Shown piece by piece: positions 11,716 through 19,729 of a DNA stretch of 32,239 nucleotides. Source of the DNA: Bordetella trematum. Its GTDB lineage: Bacteria; Pseudomonadota; Gammaproteobacteria; Burkholderiales; Burkholderiaceae_B. The stretch lies in the NCBI RefSeq assembly GCF_900078335.1, contig NZ_FKBR01000032.1, forward strand, positions 1 to 32,239, given 5' to 3'. Each line of letters starts with the position of its first letter. Position 1 is the first letter of the stretch. The notes beneath the pieces are model-generated. The model had not been told where the DNA came from. It did no database searches and saw only the letters and a list, made by a program, of their open reading frames with translations. The position numbers and the translations under genes were made by a program.

Positions 11716-12083
11716 TCGGTCATCAGTCCCTCATCGGTGCCCGCATGGCTGGTTTCCGGCCGACAGACGTGTGGCTGACCTGCGTGCCAGAAGGCATGAC
11801 TTACGGCCGCTTCACGCACCCCGAAGCCCAGATTGGGCAGGTAAGCGATGGCCGATTCGTCGGCCAGCCGGACATCCACATTCACGACGGCGAGAACGCC
11901 TCTGCGCTTGATCTGCGCCCGGTTGTCGGCCTGGTGGTCCACGTGGTGGCTCCCAGCAAGGCCCGAGCGCTGCAGCTGATGCGCCGCGCAGCCGCGTTCT
12001 CCCCCGCCAAGATAATTGCCGCTGGCGAATGGGGCACGATGCTCTGGACCCCGGGAGGCGGCTTTTTGGAGCTGAATCCATGA
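11712..12083 (+). CDS. Phage protein of unknown function in the replication operon (123 aa)
   Basis: I place the start at TTG 11712, which overlaps the previous stop (TTGA) and has GGGAGG about 7 nt upstream; GTG 11697 and ATG 11745 are alternatives. The product has PTDVWLTCVPEGMTYGRF near the N-terminus and a C-terminal GEWGTMLWTPGGGFLELNP. It is an alpha/beta protein without membrane segments. It sits between the initiator and the helicase and overlaps the latter's start as ATGA. No family recognised. Confidence 0.65.
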   Translation: MIGHQSLIGARMAGFRPTDVWLTCVPEGMTYGRFTHPEAQIGQVSDGRFVGQPDIHIHDGENASALDLRPVVGLVVHVVAPSKARALQLMRRAAAFSPAKIIAAGEWGTMLWTPGGGFLELNP

Positions 12084-13021
12084 GTCAGATCATTCAATCC
12101 GGGGATATCGACTTTCAGGCGTACATGGCCGAATCCGAGCCCCAGGCCAAGGTGCTGGCGGCAGAGTGCTGGCGTGACGAGTTGGCGCGCACCATCGAGC
12201 AGGGCGACCAGATCACGGGCGCCAAGCTTCCGTGGCCCAAGACGCATGACTTGCTGCGCTTTCGCCCGGGCGAGGTCACTCTGTGGCAGGGCATCAACGG
12301 GCATGGCAAGAGCGAGTTGCTGGGGCAGGCCTGCATCGGGTTTGCCACCCAGGGCGAGCGCGTTTGCATCGCCTCGTTCGAGATGAAGCCCCAGTCCACC
12401 CTCAAGCGGATGCTGCGCCAGACCGCGATGAACGCCCACCCGAGCGTTCAGGCCGTGGACCGCCTCATCGACTGGTCGCGGGATCGATTGTGGCTGTACG
12501 ACCAGCAGGGCACCGTGACCCCGGCCATGCTCTACGCCGTCATTCGCTACTGCGCCGACAGGTTGAAGATCCGCCACATGGTCATCGACAGCCTGATGAA
12601 GTGCGTGCGCGGCGAGGACGACTACAACGGCCAGAAAGACTTCGTGGACATGCTCTGCACGCTGGCCCGTGACCTGAAGATGCACATCCACCTGGTGCAT
12701 CACGCCAAGAAGGGCGAGAACGAGGACCAGGTGCCGGGCAAGTTCGCGGCCAAGGGCTCGGGGGCCATCGTCGACCAAGTGGATCAGATGCTGACCGTCT
12801 GGCGGAACAAGAAAAAGGAGCGGATCGCCGAAGCCGAGTTGCGCAAGGACGGCGAACTGTCCGCTGACACGATGGACACCCCCGACAGCCTGCTCATCTG
12901 TGACAAGAACCGGCACGGCGAATGGGAAGGGCGCATCCAGCTCTGGCGCCACGCCGAAAGCCTGCAATTTGTTGGCGACAAGCGTCGCCTGCCCATTGAC
13001 ATGATTGGGAGCCTCGCATGA
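12080..13021 (+). CDS. Replicative DNA helicase (DnaB / RecA-like ATPase)
   Basis: The start ATG 12080 overlaps the previous stop (ATGA). The Walker A motif GINGHGKSE is at residues 71-79, followed by RVCIASFEMKP (the typical motif 1a of DnaB-like helicases) near 94-104. The Walker B strand IRHMVIDSL ends at D170, and HIHLVHHAKKGENE near 190-205 carries the H-motif. The GAIVDQVDQMLTVWRNK segment matches the sensor region. At 313 residues it holds only the RecA-like core, without the DnaB N-terminal domain, like other phage helicases. It unwinds the fork after loading by the initiator. Confidence 0.9.
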   Translation: MSQIIQSGDIDFQAYMAESEPQAKVLAAECWRDELARTIEQGDQITGAKLPWPKTHDLLRFRPGEVTLWQGINGHGKSELLGQACIGFATQGERVCIASFEMKPQSTLKRMLRQTAMNAHPSVQAVDRLIDWSRDRLWLYDQQGTVTPAMLYAVIRYCADRLKIRHMVIDSLMKCVRGEDDYNGQKDFVDMLCTLARDLKMHIHLVHHAKKGENEDQVPGKFAAKGSGAIVDQVDQMLTVWRNKKKERIAEAELRKDGELSADTMDTPDSLLICDKNRHGEWEGRIQLWRHAESLQFVGDKRRLPIDMIGSLA

Positions 13022-13671
13022 CTCAGCATGACTTGATGACCGCTCAGGCCGACATTGCGCTCGATCCGATGGCGGGCACACTCGCGCGCGCGCACGTTTC
13101 GCCGGACGCCGACCCCTGGGCGCGGGGTGGCCATGAAATGGCCCCCAATGCCTCGCCACGCCGCGCCAATGCTGGATCTACGGCGGCCACGTCGCCGGGC
13201 CTCAACGTCAACATCCTGGCCCTCGACCTGGGCACCAAGACCGGCTACGCCCTGCGCCGGCGCGATGGCACGCTTCGCTATGGCACCGAGGTTTTCACTC
13301 CCCGCGCAAGCTGGACGCCGGGCCAGAAGTGGCAGCGATACCGCGCCTGGCTGTCGAAGACCATCGCCGAGGAAGCCGTCGATCTGATCGTGTTCGAGGA
13401 CGTGAAAGCCCACGGCAAGGGCGCTGTCCTGGCCGCGCACGCCTATGGCGGATTCCGGGCGATGCTGGAAATGGTCGCAGACGGCCACCGCGTGCGCTTG
13501 TTGCCGGTGGGTGTGGGCACGATCAAGAAGCACTGGACGGGCAAGGGCAACGCGAACAAGGACGCCATGCTGGCCCAGGCCAAGGCCCGGGGCTTCCGGC
13601 CGGAGACCGACAACGACGCCGACGCGCTGGCCATCCTGCACTGGGCGGTTGAGCAGGAGAGCAAAGCATGA
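13018..13671 (+). CDS. RuvC-like Holliday junction resolvase with N-terminal extension
   Basis: Residues 65-80 (NILALDLGTKTGYALR) give the first catalytic Asp, D70. IVFEDV gives E127. The C-terminal NKDAMLAQAKARGF and DNDADALAI give the last acidic pair near D198-D202. This matches the RuvC/RNase H-fold resolvases used by many phages to clear branched DNA before packaging. The first 60 residues precede the fold and look disordered (Ala-, Pro- and Gly-rich). An ATG at 13138 could be an internal start, but the ATGA overlap at 13018 with the helicase stop favours the longer form. Confidence 0.85.
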   Translation: MTQHDLMTAQADIALDPMAGTLARAHVSPDADPWARGGHEMAPNASPRRANAGSTAATSPGLNVNILALDLGTKTGYALRRRDGTLRYGTEVFTPRASWTPGQKWQRYRAWLSKTIAEEAVDLIVFEDVKAHGKGAVLAAHAYGGFRAMLEMVADGHRVRLLPVGVGTIKKHWTGKGNANKDAMLAQAKARGFRPETDNDADALAILHWAVEQESKA

Positions 13672-13919
13672 GCGGTCGCCTTGCCATTGGCGTGTGGCCC
13701 GTCGTGCGCCTCAAGGGGTGGGGGGCGCTGCCGTTCCGCGGTAACAAGGCCCATTACTTCCAGCGCGGCGCCGAATCCGCAGAGAGCGGCCGGTTCGTGT
13801 ATTCAACCTGCGGCCTTCGTGGTGCCGATACTCACCAAATCCCTGTGCTGATCCCGGGCAACTTCCCACGCTGCCAGCGATGCGCGCATTCACTTACCCA
13901 CGCAAAGAGGTTTGCATGA
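13668..13919 (+). CDS. Small Cys-containing phage protein (83 aa)
   Basis: The ATG overlaps the resolvase stop (ATGA). The product has a central FRGNKAHYFQRG stretch and a C-terminal C-x(20)-CQRC pattern (STCGLRG then PRCQRCAHSL) that could bind zinc. Similar small proteins with an HYF motif and a terminal CxxC are, as far as I recall, common in proteobacterial phage ninR-like regions. Function unknown. Confidence 0.7.
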   Translation: MSGRLAIGVWPVVRLKGWGALPFRGNKAHYFQRGAESAESGRFVYSTCGLRGADTHQIPVLIPGNFPRCQRCAHSLTHAKRFA

Positions 13920-14119
13920 CCTGGGCCCGCAAATCAGAGCGCGGCGATCCGGCTAAGCTGCTGGAGCGCCGCGAGGAACCGCCACCGGTGCGCAGCTGCG
14001 CCGGTTGCCGCCACATTCAATTGCTCAAGAGTGAGTTTGACGGGCGCCGGGTTCTGGCGTGTTCTCAAGGGTTCCAGGTCGGGCAACGGTGCCGTCTGTT
14101 TGAGGAACGAGGGCAATGA
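13916..14119 (+). CDS. Small zinc-finger-like protein (67 aa)
   Basis: The start ATG 13916 (MTWARKSERGD) overlaps the upstream stop. The Cys pattern is CAGCRH, then CSQGF, then CRLF, four or five Cys suited to one zinc site, in the second half of the protein. The N-terminus is polar and basic. It overlaps the following late regulator start by 4 bp. No family name can be given. Confidence 0.7.
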   Translation: MTWARKSERGDPAKLLERREEPPPVRSCAGCRHIQLLKSEFDGRRVLACSQGFQVGQRCRLFEERGQ

Positions 14120-14559
14120 AGACGCCGAAGCTGCTGCTGGATCGCCTGCCGGCCGACTTCCACGCACGCTTGGAGAACTGGGGCGACGTGATGCGCGACC
14201 GCAGCCGGCCGGCGGTGTCGCCAACGTACCAAATCTGTCGCGACCTGGCGCGCAGGGCGGGGCAGACCCGAAATATGGAGAATGAACCCGTTCGGGAGTG
14301 GAACGAGCCAGACGCAGAGTTTATCGAGGGTTGCTGGCGTCTCGCGGCCGGGTATAGAGGGCTGCCCAGGGAGACGGCCATGCTACGCGCCTACTACGTG
14401 CTGTTGCAGCCGCCGCACATAATCTGTCGGTTCCAAGGAGTTCGGGCGCGGGAGTTCGACGACGTTATTGTCCGCGCCGTTGTCGAGTTTGAGCACTTTG
14501 TTGCACGAATTCAAAATCGACGGCATAATCCACCGCAATCCGTACAGACTACCGTCTAA
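14116..14559 (+). CDS. Putative Q-like late gene regulator (147 aa)
   Basis: The product begins TPKLLLDRLPADFHARLENWGDVMRD. Residues 85-105 (GLPRETAMLRAYYVLLQPP) and 108-125 (CRFQGVRAREFDDVIVRAV) resemble a sigma region 4-like helix-turn-helix, a pattern found in late activators/antiterminators of phages of Burkholderia and relatives. It is the last gene of the early right operon. Its 3' end contains a sigma70-type promoter followed by a strong terminator, the exact arrangement of lambda Q with pR' and tR'. The family match is from memory; the context is stronger than the sequence. Confidence 0.62.
   Translation: MKTPKLLLDRLPADFHARLENWGDVMRDRSRPAVSPTYQICRDLARRAGQTRNMENEPVREWNEPDAEFIEGCWRLAAGYRGLPRETAMLRAYYVLLQPPHIICRFQGVRAREFDDVIVRAVVEFEHFVARIQNRRHNPPQSVQTTV
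14501..14529 (+). promoter_or_regulatory. Putative late promoter (pR'-like)
   Basis: TTGCAC at 14501-14506 and CATAAT at 14524-14529 are separated by exactly 17 bp, with transcription expected from about 14536. It lies inside the last codons of the Q-like gene and is followed by a terminator about 75-100 nt downstream. Confidence 0.7.
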
Positions 14560-14583
14560 CCGACGAGACCGATGCCCACAGGC

Positions 14584-14598
14584 GGACGTCGCGCGTCC
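14584..14598 (+). other. Small hairpin in the late leader
   Basis: GGACG-TCGCG-CGTCC forms a 5-bp stem between the putative late promoter and its terminator. It could be a pause or antiterminator-response element, but no T-tract follows. Confidence 0.35.
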
Positions 14599-14607
14599 GG
14601 AAGAAAC

Positions 14608-14636
14608 AAGCCCCGAGCCATTGGCCGGGGCTTTTT
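14608..14636 (+). terminator. Intrinsic terminator tR'-like
   Basis: AAGCCCCG and CGGGGCTT pair over 8 bp, with an additional GCC/GGC inside, and TTTTT follows. Placed after the putative late promoter it would abort the leader unless an antiterminator acts. Confidence 0.85.
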
Positions 14637-14692
14637 CGTTGCGCAGTCGCATGATCCAATAGAGCTTCGTCCACTCTTGAGGAGATACGTCA

Positions 14693-14896
14693 ATGCGTAA
14701 GTTTCTGTCGATCACGGCGGTGCCGATGAGCGGCCCCACCGGGAGTGCTGGAGCGGCTGTGCTATTTGCTGTTGCGGACGATGGCACGGCATGGAGAGCT
14801 GTGTCCGAACCGAAGAATGTCGGCCAGCTGTCCTGGAGTCAGATCACAGCGCTGCCGGCATCTTCTACGCCTATGCGACCAACCGTGAAGGGCTAG
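14693..14896 (+). CDS. Small phage protein, first gene after the late leader (67 aa)
   Basis: The ATG 14693 has GGAG 8 nt upstream. The product begins MRKFLSITAVPM, followed by a Gly/Ala-rich hydrophobic stretch (GSAGAAVLFAVADDGTAWRAV) and a Pro-rich tail. The beta-hairpin-like LFAVADDGTAWRAVSE resembles small tail-needle or bubble proteins only superficially. It forms a short unit with terminators on both sides, so it may be a late accessory gene. Function unknown. Confidence 0.65.
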   Translation: MRKFLSITAVPMSGPTGSAGAAVLFAVADDGTAWRAVSEPKNVGQLSWSQITALPASSTPMRPTVKG

Positions 14897-14906
14897 CTTT
14901 TGACCG

Positions 14907-14931
14907 AAGCCGCCTTGAGGGCGGCTTTTTT
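14907..14931 (+). terminator. Intrinsic terminator after the 67-aa gene
   Basis: AAGCCGCC (14907-14914) pairs with GGCGGCTT (14920-14927) around a TTGAG loop and runs into a T tract. It lies 11 nt after the stop codon. Confidence 0.85.
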
Positions 14932-14966
14932 ATGTTACCCCAGGACACCGCCCAGCCAGACGGGCG

Positions 14967-14993
14967 CCCGCGCGGGGGATCAAAGCGCGCGGG
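14967..14993. other. GC-rich inverted repeat upstream of the terminase genes
   Basis: CCCGCGCG at 14967-14974 and CGCGCGGG at 14986-14993 form an 8-bp inverted repeat with an 11-bp loop. It lies in the 212-bp gap before the small terminase gene, where cos or pac sites usually lie. I see no other mark of a packaging site. Confidence 0.35.
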
Positions 14994-15143
14994 ACTTTCT
15001 CCCCGGCCTCGTCGCCGGTTCTGGCAGACGAGAACCGCATACGCCCAGCTCGCCCCGTGGGCGGGTAAGTCGGATGGGCGCATTCCGAATCACTTTCAAC
15101 GCGGAATCGATGCCTGAGGCGTCGCTCCCAGAGGGACCGCGCC

Positions 15144-15593
15144 ATGGCACGACCATCCAAGTACCAGCCCGGGTTTGCGGAGCAGGCCGCCAAGCTATGC
15201 CGCTTGGGCGCCACCGACAAGGACCTGGCCGATTTCTTCCATGTGACCGAGCGCACGCTGAATACCTGGAAGAAGCAATACCCCGAGTTTCTTCAGGCCC
15301 TAAATGGGGGCAAAGCCATGGCAGACGCTGAGGTGGCCGACCGGCTCTATCAGCGCGCTCTGGGATACACGCACGCTGAGGACGATATCCGGGTGTGCGA
15401 CGGCGTGATCGTCACGACACCCACCACCAGGCATTACCCGCCGGACACGACGGCCTGCATCTTCTGGCTGAAGAACCGGCGCCCGGACCTCTGGCGAGAC
15501 AAGCCGGACCCGACCAACGACGACAACGCGCCGCCGCCGGTTAAGGTGGTAATCGAGGTCAAGGACGCGAGTGTCCCCGATGCCGAGCCTTAA
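15144..15593 (+). CDS. Terminase small subunit
   Basis: The product begins MARPSKYQPGFAEQAAKLCR, followed by a helix-turn-helix (ATDKDLADFFHVTERTLNTW, about residues 27-46), the usual DNA-recognition domain of small terminases. Residues 55-110 hold an ADRLYQRALGYTH stretch and the C-terminal PDLWRDKP motif common in this group. A GAGGG ribosome site precedes the ATG. It recognises the packaging site and recruits the large subunit, whose gene overlaps its end by 23 bp. Length, 149 residues, is normal. Confidence 0.9.
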   Translation: MARPSKYQPGFAEQAAKLCRLGATDKDLADFFHVTERTLNTWKKQYPEFLQALNGGKAMADAEVADRLYQRALGYTHAEDDIRVCDGVIVTTPTTRHYPPDTTACIFWLKNRRPDLWRDKPDPTNDDNAPPPVKVVIEVKDASVPDAEP

Positions 15594-16857
15594 CCAGCCA
15601 CAGGCTCGTTTTCTGGCTCTGCCGCACAAGTTCCGAGCGTTCGTCGCCGGCTTCGGCAGCGGCAAAACCTGGGTCGGCGGGGCCGGCCTGTGTAGGCACG
15701 CCTGGGAGTTTCCCCGGGTCAACTCGGGGTATTTCGCGCCGACCTACGGCCAGATCCGGGACATCTTCTACCCGACGATCGAGGAGGTGGCCCACGACTG
15801 GGGCCTGGCCGCCAAGATCAACGAGTCGAATAAGGAGGTGCACCTGTTCGCCGGCCGTAAATACCGCGGCACGGTGATCTGCCGGTCGATGGAGAAGCCG
15901 GGCGACATCGTCGGCTTCAAGATCGGGAAAGGGCTGATCGACGAGCTGGACGTGATGAAGGCGGACAAGGCCGCGCTGGCCTGGCGCAAGATCATCGCCC
16001 GCTTGCGTCACACTGCGCCCGGCCTGCTCAACGGCGTGGACGTGACCACGACGCCAGAGGGTTTCAAGTTCGTCTACCAGCAGTTCGTCAAGCAGGTCCG
16101 CGAGCGGCCCGAGCTCGCCGCGCTGTACGGTCTGGTGCAGGCCAGCACCTACGAGAACGGCAAGAACCTGCCTGACGACTACATCCCGTCGCTGCGCGCG
16201 AGCTACCCGCCTCAGCTGATCGCGGCGTACCTGCGTGGGCAGTTCACCAACTTGACCAGCGGTAGCGTCTACGCCAACTTCGACCGGCGCCTGCACCACA
16301 CTGACGCGACCGAGGAACCGCACGAAGAACTGCACATCGGCATGGACTTCAACGTGCTGAACATGACGGCTACCGTCAACGTGATCCGGGCCGGCCTGCC
16401 ACTGACGGTGGGCGAGCTGACGAAGGTGCGCGACACGCCGGAGATGGCGAGAATGCTCAAGGAGCGGTTCAAGGACAAGGGGCACGGCGTCACGATCTAC
16501 CCGGACGCCAGCGGCGGCAACACCAGCAGCAAAAACGCGAGCGAGTCGGACCTGAGCATTCTGCGCAAGGCTGGATTCACCGTACGCGTGAACAGCCGAA
16601 ACCCGGCCGTGAAGGACCGAATCAACGCCGTGAACGGCATGCTGTTGAACGACGAAGGCGCCAGGCGCTGGCTGGTTAACACCGACCGGTGCCCGACACT
16701 GACCGAGGCGCTGGAGCAGCAGGCCTACGACAAGAGCGGGGAGCCGGACAAGTCCACCGGGCATGACCACCCGAATGACGCCCAGGGCTATTTCCTGGTG
16801 CACCGCTACCCGATCACACCGAACGGCATGAGCCGCATAAAACTCAAAGGAACTTGA
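15571..16857 (+). CDS. Terminase large subunit
   Basis: The ATPase motifs are clear: Walker A GFGSGKTW at residues 27-34 and Walker B GLIDELDVM with D124/E125. The nuclease domain carries HIGMDFNV with D259, YPDASGG with D312, and DHPNDAQGY near 399-407, the three acidic positions of the RNase H-like fold. I start at GTG 15571, which has AAGGA 5 nt upstream; ATG 15580 is an alternative. It cuts concatemers and drives DNA into the prohead through the portal encoded next. Confidence 0.95.
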   Translation: MSPMPSLNQPQARFLALPHKFRAFVAGFGSGKTWVGGAGLCRHAWEFPRVNSGYFAPTYGQIRDIFYPTIEEVAHDWGLAAKINESNKEVHLFAGRKYRGTVICRSMEKPGDIVGFKIGKGLIDELDVMKADKAALAWRKIIARLRHTAPGLLNGVDVTTTPEGFKFVYQQFVKQVRERPELAALYGLVQASTYENGKNLPDDYIPSLRASYPPQLIAAYLRGQFTNLTSGSVYANFDRRLHHTDATEEPHEELHIGMDFNVLNMTATVNVIRAGLPLTVGELTKVRDTPEMARMLKERFKDKGHGVTIYPDASGGNTSSKNASESDLSILRKAGFTVRVNSRNPAVKDRINAVNGMLLNDEGARRWLVNTDRCPTLTEALEQQAYDKSGEPDKSTGHDHPNDAQGYFLVHRYPITPNGMSRIKLKGT

Positions 16858-16859
16858 CC

Positions 16860-18278
16860 ATGCCCGTCGACACCCGGCATCCGCTTTACATGGCCGCTGC
16901 ACCGCGCTGGGAGCGTTGCCGCACCGCGCTGCAGGGCCAGGATGCTGTGCATGCTGCCGGCACGAAGTATCTCCCGAAGCTGGCCGGCCAGGACCAGGAA
17001 GAGTACGACGCCTACAAGGGGCGCGCGCTCTTTTACGGCGCTACTGCCCGCACCGAGGAAGCAATGATCGGTATGGTGTTCCGCAAGGAGCCCACCGTCA
17101 CACTTCCTTCTGCGTTGCAGCCAATGATCGCTGATGCGGACCTGGCCGGCACTCCGGTGGACACCTTCATCGAGAAGGTGACCCAGGAGGTGGTCGATGT
17201 GACTCGGGTCGGGGTGCTGGTCGATTACCCGGTCGCCAGCGGCGGGTTCATGACGGTCGGCCAGGCCCAGGCCGCTGGCATGCGCCCGTATTTGGCCACG
17301 TACAAGGCCGAGGCGATCATTAACTGGCGCACCGCCCGGATCCGTGGCGTAAGCCAGTTGGTGCTGGTGGTCTTGTCCGAAACCTACACAGAGCAGAAAG
17401 ACGAGTTCGCCGCCGAGGAGAAAACCCAGTACCGGGTGCTTGACCTGGCTGACGGCGGATATCGCGTGCGCATCTTTCGCGGCAGCCTCACCGTGCCGGA
17501 AATCGAGTACACCCCTCTTATGCGCGGTCAGCGGCTGCCCTATATCCCTTTCGTCTTGATCGGGCGCAATGGCGAGTCGATTGATCCGCAGAAGCCTGTA
17601 CTGCTCGATCTGGTCGACGTGAACATGTCGCACTATCGCGGTTCAGCTGACTATGAGCATGCGCTGCACTTCACGGCGCTGCCCACGGCGGTCGTGACAG
17701 GGCATCAAATGCAGGCCGGCGAAACTCTGAAAATAGGCTCTGCTGAGGCATGGGTCTTCGGTGAGCCGGACTCTAAAGCCAAATACCTGGAGTTTTCCGG
17801 CCAGGGGCTGAGCAGCATCAAGGAAAGCCTGGAGCGCAAGGAAGGCATGATGGCCACCCTGGGCGCGCGCATCCTGGCGCCGGAGAAGCGTGACGCTGAG
17901 GCGGCCGAGACCGCGAAGATCCACCGCGCTGGCGAGAACAGCGTTCTGGGCGGGATCACCCTGGGGGTTTCGAGGTCGCTCGCCAAGGCTTTCATGTGGG
18001 CCGCTGAATGGGCTGGCGCGCCGGCCGGCGAGGTGGACGTCCAACTCAATACTGAGTTCTTCCCTGTGGGGCTGAGCGCTCAGGATCTGACGGCCCTGGT
18101 CAACGCCCTGCAGACGGGGGCAATCAGTCCCGAAACCTTCTTCGACAACATGCGCCGCGGCGGCGTGGTTCAAGACGGTGTAACGTTTGAGGAAGAGCGC
18201 GACCGCATTGAGGCGGCGGGCCCACCTCGCGGCTTGATGGGAGGGGGCGATGGCGACAACGCAGACGGAGCTGTATGA
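16860..18278 (+). CDS. Portal protein (DUF4055-like)
   Basis: The start ATG 16860 has AAGGA 8 nt upstream. The 472-residue product shows the DUF4055 portal pattern: HPLYMAAAPRWERCRTALQG at the start, then KYLPKL and EEYDAYKGRALFYGATARTEEAMIGMVFRK, then VTRVGVLVDYPVASG. The middle part has HYRGSADYEHALHFTALPT, and the C-terminal third is helical. Its place between the large terminase and an SPP1 gp7-type head protein supports the call. Twelve copies form the DNA entry vertex, which also joins head and tail. Confidence 0.88.
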   Translation: MPVDTRHPLYMAAAPRWERCRTALQGQDAVHAAGTKYLPKLAGQDQEEYDAYKGRALFYGATARTEEAMIGMVFRKEPTVTLPSALQPMIADADLAGTPVDTFIEKVTQEVVDVTRVGVLVDYPVASGGFMTVGQAQAAGMRPYLATYKAEAIINWRTARIRGVSQLVLVVLSETYTEQKDEFAAEEKTQYRVLDLADGGYRVRIFRGSLTVPEIEYTPLMRGQRLPYIPFVLIGRNGESIDPQKPVLLDLVDVNMSHYRGSADYEHALHFTALPTAVVTGHQMQAGETLKIGSAEAWVFGEPDSKAKYLEFSGQGLSSIKESLERKEGMMATLGARILAPEKRDAEAAETAKIHRAGENSVLGGITLGVSRSLAKAFMWAAEWAGAPAGEVDVQLNTEFFPVGLSAQDLTALVNALQTGAISPETFFDNMRRGGVVQDGVTFEEERDRIEAAGPPRGLMGGGDGDNADGAV

Positions 18279-19359
18279 CGCCACCGTTCGCCACGCCATT
18301 GATTTGGTGCGATACAGCAACGGCTCGGTGCGCAGGATCATAGCGCTGCTGAACCGGGTTGACGCTGACCTCGGGGTGCAACTAGCGCGCGCGATGGAGC
18401 GACTCCCGGCCAGCGCCTTCACTGTGGCGCGTCTGGAGGACTTACTGAAGGACATACGCAAGCTGAATGCTGAGGCCTATTCCCAGGTCCGCAGCACTCT
18501 TGAATCCGAGCTGCGCGACCTTGCTGCCTATGAGGTCGGCTATCAGGGGCAGCTGTTCGATTCCCTCGGGATTGAATTCACCGCTCGCGGCGTCACGGGT
18601 GGGCAGGTGTATGCGGCAGCCATGGCCCAGCCGTTTCAAGGCCAGCTGCTGAGAGAGTGGATTGCCGGCCTGGAGGCGGGGCGCGCCCGGCGCATTCGTG
18701 ATGCTGTTCGGATTGCCTATGTTGAAGGGCAGACTCTTCAGCAGGTCGTACAGCGCCTGCGTGGCACCAGGGCGCGCGGCTACACGGATGGCCTCCTGGA
18801 GATCGACCGCCGCCACGCCGAGGCGGTCGTGCGGACTGCCATCAGTCACATGGCCGGATTCGCAAGAGACCGGTGGTACGAGGCAAATGACGACATCATC
18901 GGGGCGCTGGCCTGGGTCAGTACGCTGGACTCCAGGACAAGCCAGGCGTGCCGACTGCGCGATGGATTGCGCTATACGGCGAGTCACCAGCCTATCGGAC
19001 ACCGCGTGCCCTGGGGCGCTGGGCCAGGGAAAATCCACTGGTGTTGTCGCAGTAGCTCGGTGCCGATTCTCAAGGGGATGGAGGACGAGCCCCTGTTCGG
19101 GAGTCGGGCAGCCAAGGATTACAAGGACAGCGCACGCGGCAAGGGCAAGCAGGTGCAGGCGACGACAACCTATGCGGACTGGCTTCGCGGGCAGCCTGCA
19201 GCGATACAGGACGATATCCTGGGCCCGACCCGCGGCGCGCTGTACCGGCGCGGCGGGCTGAAGTTGGAGAGCTTCTACAACGACCGGGGCGTGTATCTGA
19301 CCCTTTCCCAACTCCGAGCAAAGGATGCTGCTGCGTTCGCCCGTGCGGGCGTAGAATAG
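18250..19359 (+). CDS. Phage head morphogenesis protein (SPP1 gp7 / minor head family)
   Basis: The gene overlaps the portal gene by 29 bp and has a G-rich ribosome site. Residues about 150-270 contain the family core, including RIAYVEGQTLQQVVQRLRG, then AVVRTAISHMAGFARDRWYEAN, ALAWVSTLDSRTSQACRLRDG and a HWCCRSSSVPIL segment, as in Mu F / SPP1 gp7 proteins. These proteins bind the portal and are ejected or packaged with DNA. The C-terminal 90 residues (DYKDSARGKGKQ to the end) carry the family's TYADWLRGQP region. No fused ADP-ribosyltransferase domain is visible. Confidence 0.87.
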   Translation: MATTQTELYDATVRHAIDLVRYSNGSVRRIIALLNRVDADLGVQLARAMERLPASAFTVARLEDLLKDIRKLNAEAYSQVRSTLESELRDLAAYEVGYQGQLFDSLGIEFTARGVTGGQVYAAAMAQPFQGQLLREWIAGLEAGRARRIRDAVRIAYVEGQTLQQVVQRLRGTRARGYTDGLLEIDRRHAEAVVRTAISHMAGFARDRWYEANDDIIGALAWVSTLDSRTSQACRLRDGLRYTASHQPIGHRVPWGAGPGKIHWCCRSSSVPILKGMEDEPLFGSRAAKDYKDSARGKGKQVQATTTYADWLRGQPAAIQDDILGPTRGALYRRGGLKLESFYNDRGVYLTLSQLRAKDAAAFARAGVE

Positions 19360-19363
19360 CCTC

Positions 19364-19606
19364 ATGACCCTCCACCTTGTACCTGACGCCCCGAAGCCGG
19401 CCGAGACGGAGAAAGACCGAATCCTGAAAAGGGTGAAGGCGCTCCCGAAGCCGAAGGAAATGATCCAGTGCTACCGATGCGGTGGGCGCGAGGTCATTGA
19501 GACGCGCATTGGCGTGTTTGAGTCTGGCCGATCGTGGTCGGGCGGAACGAAGGTTCTCCTGTGCGCGCTGTGCTTCATGAATAAAGAGCGCGTTGTCCTG
19601 AAGTAA
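19364..19606 (+). CDS. Small zinc-ribbon protein in the head operon (80 aa)
   Basis: The ATG 19364 lies 4 nt after the head morphogenesis stop, with only a weak ribosome site, so coupling is likely. CYRCGG near residue 36 and CALC near residue 67 form a classic two-CxxC zinc ribbon. The N-terminus is charged (KPAETEKDRILKRVKALPKPKE). Small zinc proteins at this place are frequent in related phages; their role is unknown. Confidence 0.75.
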   Translation: MTLHLVPDAPKPAETEKDRILKRVKALPKPKEMIQCYRCGGREVIETRIGVFESGRSWSGGTKVLLCALCFMNKERVVLK

Positions 19607-19625
19607 TCGAGATTTATACCCATTT

Positions 19626-19693
19626 GGCCCGCCACTGCGCGGGCCTTTCGCTTTCTGGGCCCCACTGGCTGAGCTGGTGGGGCCCTTTGTTTT
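19626..19693 (+). terminator. Two tandem terminator-like hairpins inside the late operon
   Basis: GGCCCGC/GCGGGCC (19626-19645) is followed by TTTCGCTTT. GGGCCCCAC/GTGGGGCCC (19657-19685, 9 bp) is followed by TTTGTTTT. They separate the packaging/portal block from the scaffold and capsid genes. Late transcription must pass them, presumably as antiterminated polymerase, or a second promoter restarts it. Confidence 0.75.
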
Positions 19694-19729
19694 CGGGCTG
19701 CGCCCTACAACCGTCCAGAGGACAAAACA

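Noticed and set aside
11882-13159. Open frame of 425 codons on the minus strand opposite the helicase
   Set aside because: The helicase on the other strand has complete motifs. This frame is His/Val/Leu-rich, typical of antisense frames in GC-rich DNA.
14967-14993. Proven cos site before the terminase genes
   Set aside because: There is only one GC-rich inverted repeat; no second site or known cohesive-end sequence can be recognised, so it is listed only as a hairpin.
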